Shown here: piece by piece, positions 44,478 to 54,320 of the stretch
Layout: the number at the start of each line of letters is the position of its first letter
Numbering within the stretch: the first letter of the stretch is position 1
Assembly: GCF_000143415.4 (NCBI RefSeq)
Contig: NW_003314271.1
Location: 1,842,806 to 1,906,805, forward strand
Source of the DNA: Selaginella moellendorffii
Lineage: Eukaryota > Streptophyta > Lycopodiopsida > Selaginellales > Selaginellaceae
Direction of reading: 5' to 3'
DNA: 64,000 bases
The notes under the pieces: generated by a model
Databases searched by the model: none
What the model was told of the DNA's origin: nothing
The model's input: the letters and a program-made list of their open reading frames with translations, nothing else
Translations under genes and position numbers: made by a program

Positions 44478-46343
44478 CTATACTTGATCTTCCAGGAGTG
44501 GTGCCGATAAACCCAGTCGATCTCTTGCTTGGAGCGCCTGCAACAGCAGGTAATCAGTTTAGGACAACTTTTTCTTCACTCACTCTTTTTTCCCAGTTTG
44601 TGCTGAAGGCAGCGACGAAAAACACGAGAGCTTGTACGAGAAATCCAAACAACGATCCGGAGAGCAGTCCCTGTGCACACAAGATGAAAAAGCTCCAAGC
44701 GTGAACAACTCATCGAACCTCTACTCGAAGATGAAAGACAAATCCCAGCACATACGATAAAGGCAACCCCACAACGTAATACGCTCCAATGTTTCCAAGT
44801 GCTGCTATGGATTGCCATCCACATCCGGAAGCGACTCCTGCAACAACAGGAAAGGAACTGAGTTTCGCCGTTATCCCACTGGGCATATGATACGAACCAT
44901 AACCAACGCTGTGGAGGGCTGAAAGGATGACGAAACCGCTCGCAAACGGTATCATCCTTCCAACGTAGGACACAACTTGGCTGTCGCTGCTAAAGGCGTG
45001 TCCCACGACGTTCCTGGAGAGCAGCAAAACCAGCATTGCCAAGGTTGCGTAGACTAAACAAATGAGCACTGCTACTCTGAAAGCAAAACGTGCTACGAGT
45101 GGGTTCCCAGCTCCGAGCTCGTTGGAAGTTCTCACGCTACATCGCAACAAAGGTTTAGAGGAAAAGACGTAAAACACTCAGACTTAAACTTGCCTCGTAG
45201 CAGCGCTTATCCCATACGAGGGGATCATCCAGAGGTTGATAATTCCCATCCTGTGACGTGAAACTCATGAAGTGAGAGCAAAACATCTGCGGAGACACTT
45301 ACACAATAGAGAGCACTGACGTCTGGAGCGCCGGATTCGGAAGAACACCGGAGAACAGAATGAGAACTTCGAAAGCCCACCACTCCAAGCTGCGGCCAAC
45401 ATTCCACATTGAGGCCAAGAAAGAATGGAGTTATCAAAAGAGCGAGACACTCACCAGACCATGAGAGCCGATGGAATTGCGAGCTTCAAGAACTGGGAGA
45501 TGCCATGGAAGGCCTCCGTGGTGAAACCATGCCAGTAATTGGCAAACGTTGGAGAAGCCGCAGCGGCAGTGACAAGAAAGAAGACAAGCAGCCAGTACGT
45601 GATACTGAGAGACACCGCGGCCCCGGCGTTTCCCATGCCGAGTTTATATGTGAAGATCCAACACAGGAGGATATGACAGAGTAGCGCCAAGATGGACGAC
45701 CAAAAGAGAGGAAGAACCCTGCTCTGCGTCTGGAAGAACTTCACCATGGGCTCAAAGACGGTGTAGGCAAACAGGCCTGGAACAAGACGTCTGGCATACC
45801 TCTGAGCTCCGGCGGAAATCTCCGGATCCTGGCGGCACCAGAGAAGCAAAGGCTCCAAGTTGATCCAGAGCAGCGACACTGGGATACAGATGAGAGCGAG
45901 AACGAGCACCGCTTGCTGGATGAAGACGCCGACCTTGTGATACTGCTTGGCTCCATGGGCTTGGCCGCACAGAGTGTCGAGAGCAAAGGCGAGGCCGATC
46001 TTTTCACATCAGGGAGAGAATTTTGTCAACGAACATGTGTAAGTTTTCTGTCCTTTTTTTTTTTTTCTTTTTTCAGATCTGAGCTTACCACGAGGCTGAA
46101 ACCCGAGACGTTGCAGAGAGAAGTGGCGATGGCGGCGCTGGAGAGCTCCAGAGTTCCGAGGTGACCGACGAACATGATGGAGACGAGCTGGACGGCGATG
46201 AGCACGACGTTGAATCCCGCCAGAGGGAAGATTATCCATGCCTGCTTGGCCGCCTCGCTTCGCACTCGATCCAAGGTGAAGTTATTGGCCTCCTTGGTCT
46301 CCTTTTGCTGCGCTTGGCGATCCTCGCCGCCCTTGGCGTCCAT
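44478..46343 (-). CDS. MATE efflux transporter (copy 2)
   Basis: Twelve-helix MATE antiporter like copy 1. Exons (minus): 46343-46089, 45999-45455, 45389-45303, 45250-45194, 45136-44898, 44837-44725, 44670-44584, 44537-44478; 480 residues. Exons 2, 3, 4, 5 and 7 have exactly the same lengths as in copy 1 (545, 87, 57, 239, 87). The intron after exon 4 starts with GC rather than GT (ACGAG|GCAAGT), a regular minor splice type. Family motifs: [100 protein letters not shown] and the last helix [21 protein letters not shown]-terminus is a hydrophilic 35-residue cytosolic tail. Paralogue of copy 1 on the opposite strand 30 kb away; substrate unknown. Confidence 0.94.
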
Positions 46344-47140
46344 CTAATCCCTCTGTCCTTCTGTGTGTGTGCTGTGAACTAGAAGACCGCAAGTGTATTG
46401 ATCGAGAGCGTCATGGCCATGCATTAATGGGTGTTAGCATGCCCATTCAAAAAGTAGTATTCATGCAATGCCTGGTCAAGATAGTTTAGGTGTTTTGTTA
46501 ACATAACAGTTCTCTACTCTATAATCCCAAGTGTTGAAACTTTATATTTTATGATATTCTAGAATATTTTACCATTTAATGGTTGTTATTAATTTATATT
46601 AATCATGTATTTATAATTTATAAACATGTTTATAATTTAAAAACTTTCCTAAACATTTCCCAGTATATTCTTTTTATTCATGGCTAATTATGCAATAAAG
46701 TTAATCTTGATTTATAACTTATAAACTGTTTATAATTATTGATCAATTGGATTATTCAAAAATACTAATTAAGCAAACCAAAATTATTTTAGGTTACTCA
46801 AAAAAGAATATAATACAATAGATGCAAATTCAATCACTCTTGGTCCCTCTAGTCTTCAGTCAGGAATTGGAATGGAATCTGATAGTGACGCAAATGTACA
46901 TAAATTCTCTAAATAACATTCCACTTGTATCCAGCTGGGGAGCATACGATTTTATTTTACTTTACTTCTCTCTATCTGCTTGTTTCCACTTCAATCTTCC
47001 TAGTTCCCTGTATTTCTTGTATTTGAATCCACCATTCTCATGCTTCTTAGACCATGTAAATAATATATAAATGAATGAATTTATTTAGAGACTCAGAGTG
47101 TATATTCAACCAAGGCGACCTTTGCCAACTTTCTACTGGT
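46344..47140. other. Spacer with AT-rich repeat
   Basis: Contains the MATE copy 2 promoter and a copy of dispersed repeat B. Nothing else recognised; the 82-codon plus frame at 46822-47070 has no support. Confidence 0.45.
46530..46795 (-). repeat. Dispersed AT-rich repeat B, longest copy
   Basis: Its reverse complement joins the blocks seen separately elsewhere. TTTGGTTTGCTTAATTAG and AATCCAATTGATCAATAA match 19137-19264. AATAAAAAGAATATA, TTTAGGAAAGTTTTTAAATT, AACATGTTTATAAATTATAA and AATAACAACCATTAAATGG match 22008-22170. This suggests one element of at least 250 bp. Confidence 0.6.
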
Positions 47141-47159
47141 TTGGATGGTCAAACGCAGC

Positions 47160-47300
47160 TAAACGCATTTATCTAATCAATGCGACAGCACTACGTCGCA
47201 CGAACTGTTCGTCCTGGTGATCGTGTCGTCGAAGATCTCTCGAGCTCGAGCTGGACATCCACACTTGGCGAGAGCGAGTTTATGTTTTCTTACCAGTAAC
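47160..47300 (-). pseudogene. PPR gene relic
   Basis: Minus strand reads LALAKCGCPARAREIFDDTI then TRTNSSCDVVLS, the 'YAKCG...AR.IFD' core of a PPR motif in the style of the two intact PPR genes. No surrounding repeats remain open, so this is a dead fragment. Confidence 0.45.
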
Positions 47301-47329
47301 CTGCGTACATCACTCCATCTGCATCATAG

Positions 47330-47455
47330 AAGCACGAACTCGAGGATTTTGAGCAGTGGAGATCCTCTAGTTATTGGGAAGAATAGAATCACCATGCAAA
47401 ACAGTCCCGCTTGTCCCGGCAGTCCTGCTATCTTCATCTTCCTGTGTGACATGGG
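47330..47455 (-). pseudogene. Relic of a third ferric reductase gene (exon 4 fragment)
   Basis: Minus strand reads HRKMKIAGLPGQAGLFCMVI, LFFPITRGSPLLKILEFVLL and then a stop. It is aligned with WHKKLEIAAVEAGLAGLFCM, AILFFPVTRGSTLLRLLNIP of exon 4 in the neighbouring FRO gene. Only this piece is left, downstream of the tandem FRO pair and in the same orientation. Confidence 0.75.
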
Positions 47456-47898
47456 AAATATGATTGAATTCAATCAAGGGTCTTACGATTGTGTTATACT
47501 TACATAAAGATTAGCTCTGTAAACTTTTTTCACTGTGTTTAGGCAATGCCACCAAAATAAAGTAGTTGATGCAAAGTGGATATGTTGCAGGATTCCTTTG
47601 GAAACGCTTGTTCACACATGAAGCAAACTTTAAATACTAAAACCTAGGATTTTTCTGGATGTTTTTGTGCTAGATGCGCACCAAAAATTTCTGCATTTGC
47701 TAGAGTTGCATGAGCCATTACTTGCCACCACCAAACAGGAAGCTTACAGAATTAAGTGCTATGCTTTCTTATTTTCAGTTCCTATTTACATTGGTAGTTA
47801 TGGTTTGACTTTGTATCCTGGCATATGCATCTCTTGCTATTGGAATGGAGAGGTTTCTAGTCCGGTGAGATTCCTGTTGACCAATCGCATTTTCAAGC
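47456..47898. other. Spacer downstream of FRO copy A
   Basis: No gene recognised; should contain the FRO 3' UTR. Confidence 0.45.
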
Positions 47899-50448
47899 CT
47901 ACAAGTCGAAATTCAGCGAATGATAATTGTAGGTCGCGTTCTCAGCAGTTTTTCTATACTCCTGGCATAACGCTGCAACGCCTTCCTGCATGCTCATGGG
48001 GCCGCAAGCAAACACTCCCACATTCATGTTAATGGTGCTCTTGGCAAGACCAGCAAATACACCTGGTAACAAAGAAAATAGATTAGATAAAAGCATGACG
48101 AAAACTTACTCGCAAAATCTGGACGATGTCCATAGTGAACGCTGACAGGCTTGAGGCTTTCTTCCGGAGATCCCACATTGGTCATTGTTGTGGGCGATGG
48201 CGTCCATTGCCTCTTCCTCCTGACGGAGTTTGCAACGTACGCAATGGCTGCTCCAGCAATTATAACACCAAAGAGTGACTCGAGAAAAGCTAGGAGTGCT
48301 CCAAGAGATCGATCAAAGTCCTTGTCCTTGGAAGTATAGTGACTGTAAATCCAGAAGCGGCCAATGATCCCGGCCAGGAACATAAACCCGAAGAAGGACG
48401 CGAAGATGACGGCCGCTTCGACGACGCCACTCCCAGCCAAAGGTGGAGAAATTGCTCGCAGCTGCTGAGCAGCATACCTTGTCACGGACTTTGGAGATGG
48501 CTCGGCGTGGATCAGCACTGGGCCGCCTTTTCTTATGCTCGGAGCTTTGAGCAGCTGGATCTCTTTCGGGCCGGCGTTGTTTTGCTCCAAGTCTGCTGCT
48601 TGCTCGCGGGTGACATACGCTTGGACTTCGATGTTGAGAGCGTGCGCAAACTCTGGGCAGATCAGAGCTGGAGTGATCGAGTTGAGGATATGGAGCTCGT
48701 CCGACGTCTTGACTGTGTAGACGAGGATGATATCTTTGGGTGGCGTGAGAGACTTTGCTTGGATGCTGTAGAGGATATCTTTGAGCATGGACAAGAATGG
48801 AGAGATGCCACTTCCTCCAGCAATGAAAACTAGTACCTGGTATCTGGAAGGATCAAGGCCAGCTTTTTTGTCAAAGTACTAAAACCATGAGAACTATTAC
48901 CTTGATATGTAGTCCAAGTTGTGGCCATAAGGACCTTCTATTCCAGCCTCAAGTTGCAGCGATCCTCCATTATCTTGGATCATGCTAATGATCTTTGAGG
49001 TCCAGTCTCCATTCTTTTTTATCAGTAGTGTAAGACGGTCGGTCTCGACGTTGGAGCTGGAAATAACCGTGAAAGGATGCCAGTCGAGTTTGGAGATGGC
49101 TGGCAAGTTGAGAAAAACGAAGCTAGCTGCGCTGTAATGTAGCTCTGCTCAAAATCATGACAGATTTTCTAGTTGGAATTCACATGACGAAAAGTTTAAA
49201 ACTATGAACTTACCTGGTTCCTTTGCAAACACGAGCTCAATGGTCTCAGAGCTCAGCACTCTTACTCCCATGACATCAACCTTTTGTCGAGATTGCACAA
49301 ATCTCAAGAGTCGATTTACGGCGAATAACATGACGCCACCCAGAACCATAGCGTAGAATCGATCTCCAAGGTGCAAGCCAAAAAAGAGGATGAACAGTAT
49401 GTATAGATGATGGGTGTAATAGAAAAGCTCAAAATTTGCCTTGCGAACCCAGCCGATAGAAGTCGCCCACATTACTAGTCCAATTATCAACGCAATGAGT
49501 CCAGACAAGCCACTTATCTCGTCGCTGTGCCAGGCCCAGAGCTGCGAAGAACACTAGTGAAAAAAGCTCTTTTTTCCGGAACACATACCTCGTGGATCTT
49601 TTTCTCGATTATCCAGTAGATTATGTACAACAGCCCATGAACAGTCCAAGCCACCAGCATGGTGATTCCAATCCAAATGTGGTATTTGACTGCGTGCTCA
49701 AAAGGAATGTTGAGAAGTCGGAGAAGTGTAGAGCCTCTAGTCACTGGGAAGAACAGGATTGCCATGCAAAAGAGACCAGCTAGACCCGCTTCCACTGCTG
49801 CTATCTCTAGCTTCTTGTGCCACCTGAGGTAAGCAAACATTACATCTTTGAGGAGAACAAAGAACCGTGGTCATGGTTACTTACAAGGGCTCACGAAGCT
49901 TGGCTCGATTTATTGAGTTCACCGATCGTATGTAGTAAGCCGTGAAGGTGTAGACGGTAAAGAGCACCAAAGCGCATAAGAAAAGGAAGTCCGCCGCTGA
50001 AACAATCGAAAGTGGTCCCCTGATGAATAGTGGGTATGTTTCTGGATTGCTCCTGAAGGCTCGTAAGCTGCTGTTCCTGCTCAGAACAGGCAAAAGTTCC
50101 TAAGAATTTGGAGGGAGAATATCTCGCGGATACAACTCACTTGATCTTGAAGGCCTGCTTTCTCTTGTGGTGATAAGCCAGAGCCGTTGCGATCCCCGCG
50201 AAAATGATCGGAGCGCAATATACCACGATCTGCGGTCCTGCAAGGGTCGTTAATGGTACCCATAGAAACTTTAGAAGCTGCTTACCATTGTAATATGCTT
50301 TGGTCCTTGTTTGAGCCTGCGCGGGGGTCCAAAACTTCTGATACGCGTCCAATGGTCTCATAAACCACAAGAACGTCCACAAAACCAGGACGACTATCGC
50401 AGAGAACTTGAGCACTGCTTTTGTTCCACCGTGCCTCGCGCTCTCCAT
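47899..50448 (-). CDS. FRO: Ferric reductase oxidase, FRO family (copy A)
   Basis: Membrane flavocytochrome that reduces Fe(III) or Cu(II) chelates with NADPH, at the plasma membrane or an organelle. Exons (minus): 50448-50286, 50237-50141, 50076-49885, 49823-49589, 49541-49214, 49144-48901, 48843-48110, 48062-47899; 718 residues. Ferric-reductase transmembrane core with the paired haem histidines in KYHIWIG/TVHGLLY and FYYTHHLYI/GLHLGDRF. FAD motif HPFTVISSS starting at 361. NADPH motif GGSGISPF at about 429-436 and the C-terminal VGVFACGP. Between the NAD-binding halves are two more membrane segments (EAAVIFASFFGFMFLAGIIG and SLFGVIIAGAAIAYV), as in plant FROs. Start: the ATG at 50448; a seven-residue upstream extension would need a TTG start. 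Tandem with copy B, 567 bases apart, same strand. Confidence 0.95.
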
Positions 50449-51015
50449 GGCTGCTAGATGTAATTCCAAACTAGCGAGCGAGCCTTAAAGCTACCTGATA
50501 GAAGCGGGATTATATACAAGCGAGGACGTTGCCTACTGTGTTGTTCTTGTCGCGCAGCGTTTTGACTTCGTAATATATAACTCAACTTTACCACAGCTTG
50601 CATTACATGTTCTGCATATCCCGCTAACAACTGGGTGGGAAAACTGCCTCCCGGGCCGCCTGGATTCCAGTGCTGACTTTTGGTTTAATCCAAATGAGCC
50701 TCGTAAGTCGCGAACGGATTGAGCGAGAACAACTAGCTTACAAGCGCGCATGTTTCTAGCGTGGCACCACGCGCGAGCCCGTGTGAGCAAACTTAAACGT
50801 AAACTTCTCTTTCGCTGGAAGGTCAGTACGCAATGCAAAGTCGTTTAAAACACAAAAACTAGAAAAAAAAAAAAAAGAATTATCATACTTAACGCTTCCA
50901 CTATCGGCCTCGATAAAGGCAAGGCTCAATAGACCGTTTTCTGTAACTTTGAGACACTGCAAAAGGGGTCTCAAAGATTCCCTGTAATGTAAGTGTAAAA
51001 AATATGGTACCTGTA
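50449..51015. promoter_or_regulatory. Spacer and promoter between the two FRO genes
   Basis: Must hold the promoter of copy A and the 3' end of copy B. It has a TATATA-like stretch near 50510 (TTATATAC on plus) and no open frame with support. No specific iron-response site could be assigned by eye. Confidence 0.4.
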
Positions 51016-53569
51016 TTACAGGTCGTAGTTTAATGGATGATAACTAAATCTCGGTGCCTGGCACTGCGAAGCCACCGTGCGTTGCATCTCTACAGGTCCA
51101 CACGCAAAAACTCCAACTTTGGATCCCTGCAGTCGCTTCGCATACGCATGGAACACATCTGATCAGCCAGAGTAAGTACTAGGAACGAGTAACTTTAGAC
51201 TCTAACCTGGAAGATGTGGACGACTCCCATAGTGGACCTGCGAAGGATGAGTCGGTTGGCTAGATATTGTTGAAAGCATCCTCTCGGGCTTCTTGTTCAC
51301 GCCTTTGTCGCTTCTTGCCAGCCGATTCCAAAGGGCCAGAGTTCCTCCACCAAAGACAACGACGCCAATCACGGTTGCTATGTATCCAAAAAGACCACCC
51401 AGCGAGCGAGAAAACACGTCCGAGGTGTTGTGGTCGACCGGATACACGACGAATCTCTCGAGGATGCCAATGACGAACAGGAAGCCTGCCGAAGATGCCA
51501 ACACCAGCGCTGCGTGGAGCATCCCATTTTGGATCCCCTCGGACCCAGATATGCTCCTCGGTTGAGACTTTCGGGTGCTGAAAATGATGGTGCTTGCTGT
51601 CGTCTGAGGCTTCTCCAACTCGGGGCCATCCTCTCGGGTGACATAAACTTGGACGTCGATCTTCAACCGGCTAGCAAAGTCTGGTGTTATGAGCTGTAGG
51701 ACAGAGAGGTCGTCGGACTTTTTCACGGCCCAGAGAAGAATGATCTCCTCAGGTGCCAAAACTTTCTGGTTTTCAATATCATAGAGGAGCTCCTTTATAA
51801 TGGAAATAAATGGTGAAATTCCACTGCCCCCGGCGACAAAAATCAGAACGTCATAGCTGAAAAAAGTTGAGTCAGATTTATGCTTCCCAACTGAAAGCCT
51901 TACCGAGCGACGTAGCTCATGTCGTGGCCGTATGGCCCTTCAACAGCAGCCTCTACTATATGCGATGTGTCGGCGTTCTTTAAGTACTCCTTGAGTGTCA
52001 GCGTCCAGCCTCCGTAACACTTTATCAAAAGCGAAAGATGCTCCGTGTCTACTTTGGACGAAGATACGATGGTAAAGGGATGCCATTGCAGTGGAGACAC
52101 GACAGGGAAGTTCACCATAATGAAACTTGCCGGATTATATGCGAGACCTGACATAAAAATGCGTTCGTAAAAGATGGTCCAGAGAGAACAAACAAGCAGA
52201 AAGCTACTTACTCGGATGCTTTGCAATAGTAAGTTCCATCGTTTCCGAAGACATCATTCGAGCTGATAAGACGTCTACGATTCTGCGTGACTGTATGAAC
52301 CTCAGAAACCGATTCAGCAGAAACAGCAAGATGCCACCCACAACCGCACAGAATAACCTGTCTCCAACGTGTAATGCAAAGGTCAAAATGAATACAATAT
52401 AGAGCTGATGTGTGTAGTAGAAAAGCTCAAATTTCTTCTTTCGAACTGGGCCAAGAGATGTCATCCACATAATCACGCCGATAATGTATACAAACAATCC
52501 AGAAAGGCCGCTTATTTCTGTTTTCTTCCACTGAACAAGCTGAGAGTTTGACGAGAATGTAAGAACGAAGATTAAAGCAAACTGCTTACCTCTGTCATCT
52601 TGCCAGTGACAGCCCAGAAGATCACAAAAACCAGTCCGTGGACTGTCCAAATCACCATCATAATGTGTCCAATCCATTTGTGATACTTAATCGCGTGCTC
52701 AAAGGGTACATTTAACAAACGAAGAAACACCGAGCCTCGAGCAACTGGAAAGAACAAGAATGCAAGGCAGACAATGCCGACGAGTCCCAAATTCGTTCCA
52801 ACCATCTCCAATTTTCTTTCCCATCTGAAAAGGAAACACGTTATGTATGAAGCACTCAAAACAGAATAACTCCTCACAGTTTTAACTGGTGCTTGTGCAG
52901 ATAAGCAGGAGTGATTTTAGCAAACTTTGTGCTCAAGTACTCCGATAGTGTCCACACGAGAAGAGCCACGAAGAGAACGAGGCATGTAAGCTCCGCCGCA
53001 GAGGCAACTGCAAGTGGTCCTCGAACTACAGCAGGGAAAGAAAATGGATTTACTCGCACTCCATCCCTCCTGGATTAAAACTTTAGTTTAAGCGTGAATT
53101 CAAAAAGAGGATCTACCTCCTAGTGCTGTCGTCTTTGGAAAGCTGAAGATAAATCGCACCAACCACAGCCAAGATGACGACGGGAGCCGAATAAAAAAGT
53201 GTGAAGGACCCTGCCAGGACCTGTGTCAGCCGACTCTTGTGACCTCACAAGCAAGATATATTCGTTCTTGTTCTACCAGCAGCAATGCAAAGAGAATGAA
53301 AGAGCACCAGGACTTCTATACTCAATAATTGCAAGCATGAGAGTTTCCTCGGCTAGAACCTCAAGACGAGCCACAATGCGATCGATCACACACAAGAAGC
53401 ACTCAACATGTTTACCTGCGACTCCATAAGCTTTCGTTGTGGTATCCTTCGTGAACGACTGCCAGAACTTGGAGTAGGCGGAGGTTGGTCGCATCACCCA
53501 CATCAAAATCCATCCTCCGAACAGCAGCAGCATCAGCAGCCGCCACACGACCCTCGAGAGAGCAGCCAT
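51016..53569 (-). CDS. FRO: Ferric reductase oxidase, FRO family (copy B)
   Basis: Same enzyme class as copy A. Exons (minus): 53569-53416, 53210-53117, 53069-52878, 52824-52590, 52539-52212, 52147-51904, 51856-51207, 51158-51016; 679 residues. Exons 3 to 6 have identical lengths in both copies (192, 235, 328, 244); exon 7 is 84 bases shorter here. Haem histidines in KYHKWIG/TVHGLVF and FYYTHQLYI/ALHVGDRL, FAD motif HPFTIVSSS at about 357, NADPH motif GGSGISPF at about 425-432 and VGVFACGP near the end. N-terminal helix LLMLLLFGGWILMWVMRP. Intron 1 (205 bp) is long for this locus. The two copies are clearly diverged, so the duplication is not recent. Metal and membrane location cannot be told from sequence. 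Confidence 0.94.
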
Positions 53570-54320
53570 GCCACCGATGAATTGGGAGGAACGGATGAAT
53601 CCCTTCAAAAAGTACACTGCAAAACAAGGAAGGGGAAAAGCAAACGAGTGAGGGAGGAGAGCGAGCAGTAATCTGAGAACTCACGGCGCGAGTGTGTTGC
53701 CTAGCGACGAGCATCATGCCACTGTAGAAAACATTGCACACGGATCCAAGTATATAAACAAAACCAGAGATCATAACCGTGCGCTGCTTTCCATGGTTTT
53801 GATTGGCGATTTTAGTGTGTACCATATAAGGACCACCACCACCATCGGTACCATCGATATGATTGAAAAGAATGAGCAAACATTGCGTCCGTCAACGTTA
53901 GCCAGCCGAATCGAAAAAACCATCTCCGGACCCGGGCCCATGCACCAACAACAAAAACACCGTGCCTTACGTGTGCTATGCTGCGCTAAGCGTGTGCTTG
54001 AGCCGTGATTTGCATGCATGCACTCACAGACTAAGCAGTCAAGCGCCAGTCAGGCAATAGAAACAAAAAGAAAGGCGACAAGACCAGAGATGCATGCTTA
54101 AGTTCCAAGGAAGTAACAGCAACAGCAACAACATCACAATACCAGTCGTTTTCTCTCGAGTGTGTTGTGGTAGGCTGGCAGCAAACGCACTGAGTAGAGC
54201 TTGGACCGCCACTATCGGAGGTCCGCACCTGGATGATGTGGTGTTACTCACAAATCAAGTGGAAGCGCACCACTAACCAGAATAAATGTGGCCATCGTTT
54301 TCGTTGTCAAATTAAAAGAT
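53570..54320. other. Spacer between FRO copy B promoter and the LRR gene 3' end
   Basis: No gene supported. Should carry the promoter and 5' UTR of FRO copy B and the 3' UTR of the LRR gene. An in-frame extension of FRO copy B to 53617 would need a GTG start and was rejected. Confidence 0.45.
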
